A program made the position numbers and the translations under genes. Positions 8,677 through 17,073 of a stretch of 64,000 nt of DNA are shown here, in pieces. This DNA is from Actinomadura syzygii (GTDB lineage: Bacteria; Actinomycetota; Actinomycetes; Streptosporangiales; Streptosporangiaceae). The notes beneath the pieces are model-generated. The model worked only from the letters and a program-made list of their open reading frames with translations, did not search any database and was not told the DNA's origin. Numbering within the stretch: position 1 is the first letter of the stretch; each line of letters starts with the position of its first letter. The DNA lies in contig NZ_VSFF01000008.1 of assembly GCF_008085905.1 (NCBI RefSeq), forward strand, positions 434,001 to 498,000, read 5' to 3'.

Positions 8677-9711
8677 TCAGCGGCGGCGGTTCTCCGGCTG
8701 GAGGGACGGGTTCCCGGTCAGGTGGTTGATGCTCGGCATGTCCTTGCCGGGCGGGACGACCTCGTCGATCGCGTCCAGCGTCGCGGCGTCGAGCCGGACG
8801 TCGGCGGCGCCGAGCAGCTCGTCGAGCTGCGCGAGCGTCTTCGGCCCGATGATCGTGGACGTGATCGCCGGGTGCTCGCCGACCCACGCGAGCGCGAGAT
8901 GGGTGAGCGACAGGCCCGCGTCGTCGGCGATCTTCGTGAGCCGCTCGACGGCGTCGTACCGGACGGGCACCGACGGGTCGTTCTCGATGCCGCGCGGGGA
9001 CGCGCCCATGATCCCGTCCGAGCCGAACCGGGCGCCCGCCGGAGTCGGCTCGCCGCGCCGGTACTTGCCGGTCAGCCAGCCGCCCGCGAGCGGGCTCCAC
9101 GGCATCACGCCCATCCCGTGCCGCCGGGCCGCGGGCAGCATGTCCACCTCGATCGACCGCGCGAAGATCGAGTACTGCGGCTGCTCGCAGACGAACCGCG
9201 CCGTCCCGCGGCGGTCGGCCGACCACTGCGCCTCGACGATCCAGTCGGCGGGGAAGGACGAGGAGCCGAGGTAGAGCACCTTCCCCTGCCGGACGAGGTC
9301 GTCCAGCGCGCCGAGGGTCTCGTCGATGTCGGTGTTCCAGTCGTAGCGGTGCATCTGGTACAGGTCGATGTGGTCGGTGCCGAGCCGCCGGAGGCTGTCC
9401 TCGACGGCGCGGAAGATCCACCGGCGCGACCCGCCCCGCATGTTGCGGTCGTCGCCCATCGGGTTGAAGAACTTCGTGGCGAGGACGACGTCGTCCCGGC
9501 GCCCCTTGAGCGCGCGGCCGAGGATCTCCTCGCTGTCACCGCGCGAGTACATGTCGGCGGTGTCGATGAAGTTGATCCCGGCGTCGAGCGCGCGGTAGAG
9601 CATGCGCTCGCACTCGCCCTGATCGGATTCGGCGATCGAGCCGAACATCATCGCGCCGAAGCACTGGGTGCTGACCTCGACACCGGTACGGCCGAGCTTG
9701 CGGTACTGCAT
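8677..9711 (-). CDS. Aldo/keto reductase
   Basis: 344 residues, full-length NADPH-dependent aldo/keto reductase. The catalytic tetrad is visible: Asp50 and Tyr55 in INFIDTADMYS, Lys80 in LATKF, His121 in LYQMHRYD. The NADPH-binding end reads HLALAWVGEHPAITSTIIGP. It resembles the YajO/YghZ-type AKRs that reduce a wide range of aldehydes. It stands alone; the upstream 170 bp is shared with the divergent DUF6084 gene. Confidence 0.94.
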   Translation of the reverse strand: MQYRKLGRTGVEVSTQCFGAMMFGSIAESDQGECERMLYRALDAGINFIDTADMYSRGDSEEILGRALKGRRDDVVLATKFFNPMGDDRNMRGGSRRWIFRAVEDSLRRLGTDHIDLYQMHRYDWNTDIDETLGALDDLVRQGKVLYLGSSSFPADWIVEAQWSADRRGTARFVCEQPQYSIFARSIEVDMLPAARRHGMGVMPWSPLAGGWLTGKYRRGEPTPAGARFGSDGIMGASPRGIENDPSVPVRYDAVERLTKIADDAGLSLTHLALAWVGEHPAITSTIIGPKTLAQLDELLGAADVRLDAATLDAIDEVVPPGKDMPSINHLTGNPSLQPENRRR

Positions 9712-9885
9712 GCGGACAACCCTCTCGGTTGGCGGACGTCCAGGACGTTACGCGCTGGAGTGCGCTCAAGGTCAAGACCGCCGCATCGCCCGGTGTCCGG
9801 CATGGCACCGGAAAATCTCCCTATTGTTCGCGGGGGCCAGGGCCGGGACGTGTTTCGGGGCCCGCGCGCCGGGCAGCCCGCAGTC

Positions 9886-10440
9886 GTGACGATCATGAAC
9901 GGGCCGCCGGAACTCGGCGTGGACCTGCTCGGGATCGAGGCCGGGACGTCCGGCTCGGCGCCGGCGCCGAGCCTGCGGCTCCGGCTGCGGCGGCTGGACG
10001 GCGGGCCCGTCCAGTGCGTCCTGCTCACCGCGACCGTGACGATCGCGGCGGGCCGCCGCGGTTACGACGACGCGGAGCGGGACAGGCTCGCCGCGGTGCT
10101 CGGCCCCCCGGCGACCTGGCCGCCGGGCGGGCTGCCGTGGGCGCGGGTCGGCGCGACCGTCCCGACGTTCCGCGGCGGGACCGAGACGGCGATCGCGCTG
10201 CCGTGCGGGCACGGCATGCCGGACGCGGCCGGACGGTACCTGGGCGCGCTGCAGGGCGGGCACGTCCCGCTCGACCTCGCCTTCGACGGGACGGTGTTCT
10301 ACCCCGGCGGGGACGGGTCGGCGCGCACCGGGCAGGCGCCCTGGCGGCACGAGGCCGCCGGGCTGCTCGCCGTCCGCACCTGGCGGGACCTCGCGGACCG
10401 CCGCGACGCCCGCCCCAGGCTGGACGAGCCGTCCAGGTGA
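9886..10440 (+). CDS. DUF6084 family protein
   Basis: 184 residues from GTG 9886 (ATG 9895 also possible; neither has a strong ribosome site). It is recognised by the block VGATVPTFRGGTETAIALPC and the following ALQGGHVPLDLAFDGTVFYP, plus a closing APWRHEAAGLLAVRTWR. As I remember the family, members often sit beside hydrogenase genes with DUF5947 and DUF6893 small proteins and run somewhat longer at the C terminus, so this copy looks shortened. No hydrogenase gene is here. Function unknown. Confidence 0.75.
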   Translation: MTIMNGPPELGVDLLGIEAGTSGSAPAPSLRLRLRRLDGGPVQCVLLTATVTIAAGRRGYDDAERDRLAAVLGPPATWPPGGLPWARVGATVPTFRGGTETAIALPCGHGMPDAAGRYLGALQGGHVPLDLAFDGTVFYPGGDGSARTGQAPWRHEAAGLLAVRTWRDLADRRDARPRLDEPSR

Positions 10441-10565
10441 ACGACGGCCGTCCGGGTGACGGTTCGTCCGGGTGACAGGGCCGGGGGGAAACGCGGTGAC
10501 GAAGACGTCCGGCCGTCGGCCGGTCAACGGAAACACGCACGAGTTCGCAGGGGGGAGGAAAGGAC

Positions 10566-10697
10566 ATGAGGAAGGGGAAGCGAGTCGGCCCGGCGCTGCT
10601 GCGGCTGACGATCGCCCTGTTCGCCGTCGCGGTGCTAGCCGTGGCCGCGAAGGAGGTCCCGGCGCGCCGCCGGAGCCGCGGGCGCAAGTCCGCCTGA
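10566..10697 (+). CDS. Small single-pass membrane protein, DUF6893-like
   Basis: 43 residues: basic start MRKGKR, one hydrophobic helix (LLRLTIALFAVAVLAVAAK) and a very basic tail PARRRSRGRKSA. Translation is supported by a strong GGGGGGAGGAAAGG ribosome site ending just before the ATG. Size, topology and position after a DUF6084 gene match the DUF6893 small proteins. Probably a membrane anchor or stabilising peptide; no tested role is known to me. Confidence 0.7.
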   Translation: MRKGKRVGPALLRLTIALFAVAVLAVAAKEVPARRRSRGRKSA

Positions 10698-10710
10698 GCG
10701 GGCCCGGCGC

Positions 10711-11235
10711 ATGACCACGATCGAGCGCCAGCTCGTCGGCTACCTGAAGGACGCGCACGCCCTTCAGGAGCACGTGGAGGCCGCCCTCAGCGAGATGCTG
10801 ACCACGGCGGCCGGAGAGCCCGCGATGTGCCGGCCGCTCGGCCATTTCGCCGAGCGGTGCCGGGCGCACACGCGGGAGGTGGAGGCGCGGTTGCGGGCGC
10901 ACGGGTCCGCGCCGTCCATCGTCCGGGACGCGGGAATGCTGTTCGCGGCGGTCGCCGAGGCCGCGCTCGGGCGCAGCCGCGGCGACCGCGCCGGACGGCA
11001 CATGCGGGACGCCTACGTCGCCGCCCACCTGCAGATCGCCGCGGGGGAGATGCTGCGCCGCGTCGCCGAGCGCGCGGGCGACCCGGAGACGGCGCGGGTC
11101 GCGGCCGCGATGTGCGACGACGCGTACGCGATGTCGCGCGAACTGTCCGGGCTGTGGGACCTCGCGGTGGAGATGTCGCTCCGGCAGCACGGCGTCCGGG
11201 ACGTTCCGCCGGCGCCGCGTCCCGACGACCGGTGA
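10711..11235 (+). CDS. DUF892 (YciE/YciF-like) ferritin-like protein
   Basis: 174 residues, almost wholly helical, starting MTTIERQLVGYLKDAHALQEHVEAAL, which is the usual first helix of DUF892 ferritin-like proteins; four helices can be laid out. Scattered E/H residues (AERCRAHTREVEARL, YVAAHLQIAAGEMLRR) could bind a di-iron centre. It starts 13 bases after the small membrane protein and is likely in one transcript with it and the DUF6084 gene. Family roles are stress-related and not defined. Confidence 0.75.
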   Translation: MTTIERQLVGYLKDAHALQEHVEAALSEMLTTAAGEPAMCRPLGHFAERCRAHTREVEARLRAHGSAPSIVRDAGMLFAAVAEAALGRSRGDRAGRHMRDAYVAAHLQIAAGEMLRRVAERAGDPETARVAAAMCDDAYAMSRELSGLWDLAVEMSLRQHGVRDVPPAPRPDDR

Positions 11236-11253
11236 GGGCCGGGTGGTGGGGCT

Positions 11254-11273
11254 GTCCCCACCATCTTGTTAGG
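11254..11273 (+). terminator. Terminator after the DUF892 gene
   Basis: TGGTGGGG and CCCCACCA form an 8-bp stem with loop CTGT, followed by TCTTGTT. A second weaker dyad (CCACCGC/GCGGTGG, 11290-11311) lies just before the next gene and may be an operator or leader hairpin. Confidence 0.65.
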
Positions 11274-11321
11274 AGCCAGCCGTAATGACCCACCGCCGCT
11301 TGGCGCGGTGGAATCGTATGC

Positions 11322-12917
11322 ATGATCATCCAACGTTTCGCAGTCCCGCGCGCCGCCGTGGCGGTCGCCGCGCTCGGCCTCGCCGGGGCCGTCGCCTGGA
11401 CGGGCGTCTGGGCGGGCACGGCATCGGCCGCGCCGTCCGGAGGCCCCGGGCCCGGCGGCGGCCTGGCCGAGTTCGTCGGGCAGCGCGTCGACTGGGGCGC
11501 GTGCCCGGAGGACGCCGCCGACCTGAAGGAAGCGGGAGCGCAGTGCGCGGAGCTGACCGTCCCGCTCGACTACGCCGCCCCGGACGGCGCCACCATCAAG
11601 CTCGCGGTCTCGCGGATCAAGGCGACGGACAAGGCGCACCGGCGCGGCATCCTGCTGACCAACCCGGGCGGGCCCGGCGGGCCCGGCCTCGACTACACGG
11701 CCTCGTTGCGGCCCGTCATGAAGGACGCGGCCGGCCGCTACGACCTGATCGGCTTCGACCCGCGCTTCATCGGCCGGAGCACCCCGATCTACTGCGGTCT
11801 CTCCCCGAAGGTGCAGGAGACGCACTCGCGGCGCGAGGCGTTCGAGACGTCCGTCCGGAGCGCGCGGGAGACCGCGCAGCGCTGCTACGAGCACGGGAAC
11901 AACGCCGCGCTGCTGCCGCACGCGTCCAGCCGCAACGTCGCCCGCGACATGGACCTGATCCGCGCCGTCCTGGGTGAACGCAAGCTGTCGTACTTCGGCA
12001 CCTCCTACGGCGGGGACCTGGGCGCGGTGTACACGCAGATGTTCCCGCGGCGCTCCGACCGGATCGTGATCGACAGCGTCACCGACCCGACGAAGACGCA
12101 GTACGAGAACTTCCAGGCCGGGGGACCGGCGCAGGAGCGCGCCCTGGACGAGTGGGCCGCGTGGACGTCCGAGCGCGCCGCCGAGTACCGCCTCGGCACG
12201 ACGCCCCGCCAGGTCCGGAAGACGGTGGAGCGGCTGAGCGCCCGCGTGGACCGGGGCCCGCTCCGGCTCGGCGACCATTACGTGGACGCGAACATACTGG
12301 GCCTCCTCACGCGCCAGTTCGTCAACAACGAGGAGGACAACGAGCTTCTCGCGCGGTCCGTGCGCAATTTCGTGGACGCGGCCGAGGGGCGGCAGGTCCA
12401 GCCCATTCCCGAGCTGAAGATGTGGCTCGAACTGTTCAGCAAGCCGGACCCGGCATTGGACAACCTGTTCAACGGCGGCAACGCGGTCTTCTGCGGGGAC
12501 GGCGGCTGGCCGGCCGGGGGATGGCCGTCCGATCCCGAGCAGTATTGGCGGAGCATCCAACAGGCCCGGCGCACGCAGCCGGTGTTCGCGGCGACGGCCA
12601 ACGCCATTTTCCCGTGCCCGTTCTGGAAGACGAAGCCGCGCGAGTCGGGCACCGCGATCGACAACGGGGTCCCGGTGCTGATCTTGCAGGCCAGGCGCGA
12701 CAACAACGTCCCCTATCCGGGCGCCGTCTCCCTGCACCGGGCGCTGAAAGGCTCGCGGCTGCTCTCCGCCGACATCCGCTCGCACGGCGTGTACGCGCGC
12801 GGCATCGACGGGCTGACGCCCGTGCCCTGCGCGGACGACGCCGTCAACGCCTACCTGCGCACCGGCGTCCTGCCCGCCGCCGACATCGACTGCCCGAAGC
12901 CGGGGGCGTCCCGATGA
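11322..12917 (+). CDS. Secreted alpha/beta hydrolase, tripeptidyl aminopeptidase (SlpD/TAP) family
   Basis: 531 residues with a signal peptide ending around TASAAP. The oxyanion-side motif LLTNPGGPGGPGLDYT and the nucleophile elbow FGTSYGGDLG (Ser nucleophile) are typical of Streptomyces TAP/SlpD-type peptidases. The C-terminal TAP domain carries the acid (ARRDNNVP) and histidine (IRSHGVYARG). These enzymes remove N-terminal peptides outside the cell. The stop codon overlaps an ATG (ATGA at 12914-12917) that begins the repeat units leading into the next gene, so the two are probably translated together. Confidence 0.92.
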   Translation: MIIQRFAVPRAAVAVAALGLAGAVAWTGVWAGTASAAPSGGPGPGGGLAEFVGQRVDWGACPEDAADLKEAGAQCAELTVPLDYAAPDGATIKLAVSRIKATDKAHRRGILLTNPGGPGGPGLDYTASLRPVMKDAAGRYDLIGFDPRFIGRSTPIYCGLSPKVQETHSRREAFETSVRSARETAQRCYEHGNNAALLPHASSRNVARDMDLIRAVLGERKLSYFGTSYGGDLGAVYTQMFPRRSDRIVIDSVTDPTKTQYENFQAGGPAQERALDEWAAWTSERAAEYRLGTTPRQVRKTVERLSARVDRGPLRLGDHYVDANILGLLTRQFVNNEEDNELLARSVRNFVDAAEGRQVQPIPELKMWLELFSKPDPALDNLFNGGNAVFCGDGGWPAGGWPSDPEQYWRSIQQARRTQPVFAATANAIFPCPFWKTKPRESGTAIDNGVPVLILQARRDNNVPYPGAVSLHRALKGSRLLSADIRSHGVYARGIDGLTPVPCADDAVNAYLRTGVLPAADIDCPKPGASR

Positions 12918-13069
12918 CCGCAGCGGAGCGAGGATCATCGGGCGCCCCGCGTCGGGGGTCTGGGGGTCGTCCCCCAGCAGGGCAGGACCCGATGACCGCG
13001 GCGGAGCGAGGATCATCGGGCGCCCCGCGTCGGGGGTCTGGGGGTCGTCCGCCGGGAGGGCAGGGCCCG
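12914..13069 (+). repeat. Two tandem 78-bp start-codon repeat units at a gene junction
   Basis: Unit 1 (12914-12991) and unit 2 (12992-13069) are nearly identical. Each starts ATGACCGC and carries a G-rich hairpin core (TGGGGGTCGTCCCCCA in unit 1). Unit 1 starts exactly at the ATGA overlap with the upstream stop; unit 2 ends exactly before the GTGA start of the downstream gene. At 26 codons each, the units stay in frame with the downstream gene, so ATG 12914, ATG 12992 and GTG 13070 are all possible starts. A related structure lies at 62102-62208. Confidence 0.92.
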
Positions 13070-14251
13070 GTGAGGAGGCGTGCCGTCGCCGCGCTGGCCG
13101 CGGGCGCGCTGATGGCGGGGCTGCTGCCGGCGGCCGCCGCCGCTGCCCAGCCGGGCCGGGACGGTCTGCGGGGCGACGTCGACGCGATCCGGGCGACCGG
13201 CGCCACGGGAGTGCTCGCCGAGGTGCGGACGTCCACCGGCGGGCACGCCGCCCGCGCCGGCGTCGCGGACCTGCGGACGGGGCGGCCCGTTCCCTGGAAT
13301 TCCTATTTCCGTATCGGCAGCGACACCAAGACGTACACGTCGGTGGTCGCGCTCCAACTAGTGGGCGAAGGAAAGCTCCGGCTGACCGACACCGTCGAAA
13401 AATGGCTGCCGGGGGTCGTTCGTGGGAAAGGGAACGACGGCCGGAGAATCACCGTCAAAAATCTTCTCCGGCAGACCAGCGGGTTGAACGATTATGTGGC
13501 GGTCCAACTCGGCGACGGCAGTGACTTGACCCCGGAGAAGTTCAAGGAGAACCGTTTCCGAGTCTCCACTCCGCAGCAGAAGGTGGCGGCGGCGATGACG
13601 CGGCCGCCGCTCTGGGTTCCGGACATGTCCAACCCGGCCGAGGAGACCCATTGGGGCTACTCCAACACCAATTATGTACTGGCCGGACTGATCATCGAGA
13701 AGGTCACCGGACATCCCTGGGAGCAGGAGGTCCATGACCGGATCATCGAGCCGCTCGGGCTGCGGCACACGATCACGCCCGGCACGTCGGCCTACGTCCC
13801 GCAGCCGAGCGCGACCGCGTACACCCGGTTCCCGGGGCGCGCGGAACTCACCGACACGTCGGTCAGCGTGAGCGGCGGCTCGGACGGCGCGATCATCAGC
13901 ACCACGCGCGACCACACGGCCTTCCTGCGCGCCCTGCTGGGAGGTCGTCTGCTGGCCCCGGCGCAGCTCGCGCAGATGAAGCAGACCGTCCCGGTGGACG
14001 ACTGGATCCTCGCGGACGGCGTCCGGTACGGGCTCGGCCTCGCCTGGCGGCCCGTCAAGGGCTGCGCGGGCGGGGTCTGGTTCCACGGCGGCACCTTCTT
14101 CGGGATCATCTCCGAGTCCGGGGCGAGCGCGGACGGGCGGCGTGCGGCGAGCGTCGCCGTGTCCACGTTCCGGCCCGGCGACCCGGGCCAGGACGCCCAG
14201 GACAGGGCGTCGCTCCGGCTGGTGGACCGCGCGGTCTGCGGCGCCGGCTGA
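13070..14251 (+). CDS. Secreted serine hydrolase, class C beta-lactamase/D,D-carboxypeptidase family
   Basis: 393 residues from GTG 13070, chosen because a proper signal peptide (RRRAVAALAAGALMAGLL, then AAAAAAQP) starts there. In-frame ATGs at 12914 and 12992 would add a Gly/Arg-rich lead. Active-site motifs: SxxK as S-D-T-K in RIGSDTKTYTS, YxN in WGYSNTNY, HxG in WFHGGTFFG. It resembles the Streptomyces R61 D,D-peptidase/esterase group. It is likely coupled to the upstream TAP-like peptidase; both are secreted hydrolases. Confidence 0.93.
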   Translation: MRRRAVAALAAGALMAGLLPAAAAAAQPGRDGLRGDVDAIRATGATGVLAEVRTSTGGHAARAGVADLRTGRPVPWNSYFRIGSDTKTYTSVVALQLVGEGKLRLTDTVEKWLPGVVRGKGNDGRRITVKNLLRQTSGLNDYVAVQLGDGSDLTPEKFKENRFRVSTPQQKVAAAMTRPPLWVPDMSNPAEETHWGYSNTNYVLAGLIIEKVTGHPWEQEVHDRIIEPLGLRHTITPGTSAYVPQPSATAYTRFPGRAELTDTSVSVSGGSDGAIISTTRDHTAFLRALLGGRLLAPAQLAQMKQTVPVDDWILADGVRYGLGLAWRPVKGCAGGVWFHGGTFFGIISESGASADGRRAASVAVSTFRPGDPGQDAQDRASLRLVDRAVCGAG

Positions 14252-14286
14252 CGCGGCCGGGCCGACCGGACGACATCGCTGATCAA

Positions 14287-14324
14287 CGGCCCGGACGGGC
14301 GGCCTCGCCGCCCCGTCCGGGCCG
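14287..14324 (+). terminator. Strong terminator hairpin after the serine hydrolase
   Basis: CGGCCCGGACGGG pairs with CCCGTCCGGGCCG, with GC-rich inner pairs giving a near-perfect stem of about 17 bp and a tiny loop, followed by TTTCGCC. It ends the peptidase/hydrolase operon. Confidence 0.8.
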
Positions 14325-14778
14325 TTTCGCCGCCCACGCCAAGAGATTCTCACCCGGACGTAAGCATCTCCTGACTTGACCGTTTGGTATCCGCTGGGCG
14401 GTTGTCCGAAATTCTCCTGGAACGTGCCGCAATGCCATGCCGGGGCGGTGCCCTCCCGGATCGCGACGGAGGGGGAACGGTGCAGGTCGCGCGCCGTCGT
14501 GCGGTCCGCGGGGTGGGACGGATCGATGGGGCGCGGGGGACGCGAGGGTCCGTCCAGGCTGCGTGGTGGGTCCCTTAACGGAAGGGGTTACCAGCCGGTA
14601 GTCCTGCGCCGATTTACCGGGGTACTGACTTAATTTACGTAACGGAGACATGGTTGTGTCCGATCGTTCACATCCGGAACTGAGACACATCATGCATTTG
14701 CCGGTATGTTGCGGTGTGCTCGTCTTCCGATAGCAATCGCGATTATTGAGATGATCCTCTGGCATAAGGAGGAGTGCG
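14325..14778 (+). promoter_or_regulatory. 454-bp gene-free leader before the ACP operon
   Basis: No gene is visible here; short open frames have poor codon structure. The last 150 bp are strikingly AT-rich for this window. They contain a perfect 10-bp palindrome AATCGCGATT (14735-14744), separated TGTGTC (14655-14660) and GACACA (14684-14689) arms, and a strong AAGGAGG ribosome site before the GTG at 14779. It must hold the promoter of the acyl carrier protein operon and probably regulator sites or a leader RNA. The exact promoter could not be fixed. Confidence 0.55.
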
Positions 14779-15036
14779 GTGACCGGAGCGGAAACAATTT
14801 CCCACGATGAGTTGCAATCGTGGCTTCTTGACAGGATCGCCTTCTACCTCGACAGGCCGGCGGAAAACATCGACCCGACGGTCGAGCTCGCCCGGTACGG
14901 CGTCGACTCGGTGTACGCGATCAGCATCATCAGCGACATCGAGGACCACCTCCAGGTCGAGGTCGACGTGGCCGAGGCCAGGCGCCGGGAGACGGTCACC
15001 GCCCTCACCGACTACCTGCTCGAACTCGTCGGGTGA
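14779..15036 (+). CDS. Acyl carrier protein
   Basis: 85 residues with the phosphopantetheine attachment motif YGVDSVYAISI (Ser about residue 43) in a four-helix ACP fold. The start is a GTG with AAGGAGG upstream. As first gene of the operon with a fatty acyl-AMP ligase, an acyl-CoA dehydrogenase and two SGNH hydrolases, it probably carries the acyl chain through the pathway. It is a stand-alone carrier, not the FabF/FabD-linked AcpP of primary fatty acid synthesis. Its stop overlaps the start of the next gene. Confidence 0.93.
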   Translation: MTGAETISHDELQSWLLDRIAFYLDRPAENIDPTVELARYGVDSVYAISIISDIEDHLQVEVDVAEARRRETVTALTDYLLELVG

Positions 15037-15668
15037 TGGGCGGTCCGCCCTCCGCCGGGCCCGCCCGGACCTTCATGGTGGTGCTCGGCGACAGCGTGGC
15101 CGAGGGCCAGGACGACCCGGACCCGGCGGGCGGCTGGCTCGGCTGGGCCGGGCGGCTGGCCCGCCACCTGGGCGTTCCCGGTGACGAGCTGCTCAACGCG
15201 TCCGACCCGGGGGCGAAGGTCGACGACGTGGCGCGCGACCAGCTGCCGGCCGTCCGGAAGCTGAGCCCGCGCCTCGTCGTGCTCGGCTGCGGCATGAACG
15301 ACGCGCTGCGCGGCTACGACCCGGCGGTCGCCGCCGCCTGCCTGGACGAGCTGTTCGGCTGGGCCGTCGAGCGCGGCGCGGTCGCGCTCGCGATCCCGGT
15401 GCCCCGGCCGCCGCTGCTCGACCTCGCGCCCATGTCGCAGTTCCGCAAGACGCGGACGGTCCAGCGCATTCACGACTTCAACGCCGAGCTGGCCAGGGCC
15501 AGCGCCGACTTCGGCATGCCCTTTCCGACGCGCGAGTCGGTGGCGAAGGTCGCCGACCCCGTGATGTGGAGCGCCGACGGGATCCACCTGAACCCGCGGG
15601 GACACGCCTATGTCGCGGAGGTGATCGCGGACATCGCACGGAGCCTGCTCGGGGAGCGGGCGATCTGA
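15036..15668 (+). CDS. SGNH/GDSL hydrolase
   Basis: 210 residues. The four SGNH blocks are visible: VVLGDSVAEG (Ser nucleophile), a Gly block in the LNASDPGAKVDD region, GCGMND (Asn) and SADGIHLNPRGH (Asp and His of the triad). No signal peptide, so it acts in the cytoplasm. The ATG overlaps the ACP stop by one base (TGATG), a translational coupling; a GTG three bases earlier is the alternative. Together this suggests it acts on acyl-ACP or its product as a thioesterase, esterase or acyltransferase. Substrate not known. Confidence 0.92.
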   Translation: MGGPPSAGPARTFMVVLGDSVAEGQDDPDPAGGWLGWAGRLARHLGVPGDELLNASDPGAKVDDVARDQLPAVRKLSPRLVVLGCGMNDALRGYDPAVAAACLDELFGWAVERGAVALAIPVPRPPLLDLAPMSQFRKTRTVQRIHDFNAELARASADFGMPFPTRESVAKVADPVMWSADGIHLNPRGHAYVAEVIADIARSLLGERAI

Positions 15669-15699
15669 GCTCGGGGCCCATTCCAAGACTGGGACAGAG

Positions 15700-16512
15700 A
15701 TGAACGGACAATCCACCTTCGCCCGTGTTTCCCAGCCGCTGACGCTCATACCGCTCGCGCCGGTGCTGCTCGTCCAGGCATGGCGGACGGCGCGCCGCAC
15801 CCCCCGCCTCGACCCCGCGGCGGGGGACGAGCACGGCTTCGCACATGCCGCCGCAACAGCCGAAGCCGGGACAGACGAGGCCGGAACAGACGAAGCCGGG
15901 ACGGGCGGCCAGGGGCCCGCGTACCGCGTCGTCGTGATCGGCGAGTCCACGGCCGTGGGCGTCGGCGCGTCCCGGCACGCGGAGGCGCTGCCCGGCTTCC
16001 TCGCCGAGGCGCTGCGCGACCGGCTGCGCCGCGGCGTGGCGTGGTCGGTGTCCGGCGAGAGCGGCGCGACGGCGCGCCGGGTCGCGACCGGGCTCGTCCC
16101 GCCGCCCGGCGGCGACCGGACCGACCTCGTGGTGCTCGCGGTCGGGATCAACGACCTGATCAAACGGCGTCCGCTGCGCCGCTGGGCGACCGACCTCGCC
16201 GACCTGCTCGGCGTGCTGCGCGGCCGGTACGCCGGCGCGACGCTCGTCGTCGCGGGAATGCCGCCCGTGCACCGGTTCCCCGCCGTCCCGCAGCCGCTGC
16301 GGCTCGTGCTCGGCGCGCGGGCGCGGGCGATGGACCTGATCATGCGCGACACCGCCCGCGCCGCGGGCGCCGTCCACGCTCCCATGGACGAGGCGATGGC
16401 GCGCGACCGCGCGCTGTTCGCCGCCGACGGCTTCCACCCGTCCCCCGCCGGTTACCGGGCCTGGGCCGAGGGGCTCGCCCGCGCCGCCGTCCCCGCCGGG
16501 GCCGCGCGGTGA
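15700..16512 (+). CDS. Second SGNH/GDSL hydrolase with N-terminal membrane segment
   Basis: 270 residues. The N terminus has a hydrophobic stretch (PLTLIPLAPVLLVQAW) and a low-complexity linker with repeated AGTDE, then a catalytic domain with VVIGESTAVG (GDS-like, Ser), AVGINDL (Asn) and ADGFHPSPAGY (Asp/His). GES replaces GDS, common in esterases of the type that act on lipids and sugars. It may work at the membrane while its partner at 15036 is soluble; the two are clearly different, not a recent duplication. Follows by 31 bp in the same operon. Confidence 0.9.
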   Translation: MNGQSTFARVSQPLTLIPLAPVLLVQAWRTARRTPRLDPAAGDEHGFAHAAATAEAGTDEAGTDEAGTGGQGPAYRVVVIGESTAVGVGASRHAEALPGFLAEALRDRLRRGVAWSVSGESGATARRVATGLVPPPGGDRTDLVVLAVGINDLIKRRPLRRWATDLADLLGVLRGRYAGATLVVAGMPPVHRFPAVPQPLRLVLGARARAMDLIMRDTARAAGAVHAPMDEAMARDRALFAADGFHPSPAGYRAWAEGLARAAVPAGAAR

Positions 16513-16546
16513 CCCGTCCGCCAGGCGATCGAAGGGAGCAGCACAG

Positions 16547-17038
16547 GTGACGGTCTCCGGAACGTTCCGGACGGCGGTGGAGGCGAAGGACCTCGCCGCT
16601 ATCGAGGGCGCGCTCGACCCCGGGATCGAGTTCCTCAGCCCGGTGATGGTGAAGCCCTACCTCGGGCGCGACTCGGTGATGGCGCTGCTGGGCGTCCTGC
16701 TGGAGGTGTTCGAGGAGTTCCGCTACACCGGCGAGCTGGTCAGCCGCCCGCCGGACGTCCCGGCGCAGGCGCTCGTGTTCTCCGCGCGGGTGGCGGGCAA
16801 GGCCGTGCAGGGCCTCGACCTGCTGAGGTTCGGCGAGGACGGCCTGGTCACCGGCCTGACGGTGATGGTCCGCCCGCTGCCCGCCGCGATGACGCTCGCC
16901 CGCGTGGTCGGGCGGCGCATGGAAGAGGCCGACGCCAACAGGGCGGAGGCGGAGGGGGCGGAGGCGTCCGGGACGGGGGGATCGGGGGGAACAGGGGGCA
17001 CGTCCGGCCTGCCCGCAACGGAGCAGGCACAGCCGTAG
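16547..17038 (+). CDS. NTF2-like/SnoaL-type small protein
   Basis: 163 residues. The first about 120 fit the cone-shaped NTF2/SnoaL fold: TFRTAVEAKDLAAIEGALDP at the start, then strand-rich blocks. A low-complexity Gly/Glu/Ala tail follows. SnoaL-like proteins are ligand-binding proteins or isomerases/cyclases in secondary metabolism; no catalytic set could be assigned. The GTG start has a GGGAGCAGCACAG site. It lies 34 bp after the second SGNH gene in the ACP operon. Confidence 0.75.
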   Translation: MTVSGTFRTAVEAKDLAAIEGALDPGIEFLSPVMVKPYLGRDSVMALLGVLLEVFEEFRYTGELVSRPPDVPAQALVFSARVAGKAVQGLDLLRFGEDGLVTGLTVMVRPLPAAMTLARVVGRRMEEADANRAEAEGAEASGTGGSGGTGGTSGLPATEQAQP

Positions 17039-17073
17039 GGAGCCGGCGCAGCCAAAGGGAGTCGAAGGAAACG

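Noticed and set aside
8722..10440. Long plus-strand frame running into the DUF6084 gene
   Set aside because: The first 1160 bases are antisense to the aldo/keto reductase; only the part from about 9886 matches DUF6084.
14376..14633. Small ORFs in the leader of the ACP operon
   Set aside because: No ribosome sites; codon bias absent. Treated as regulatory DNA.
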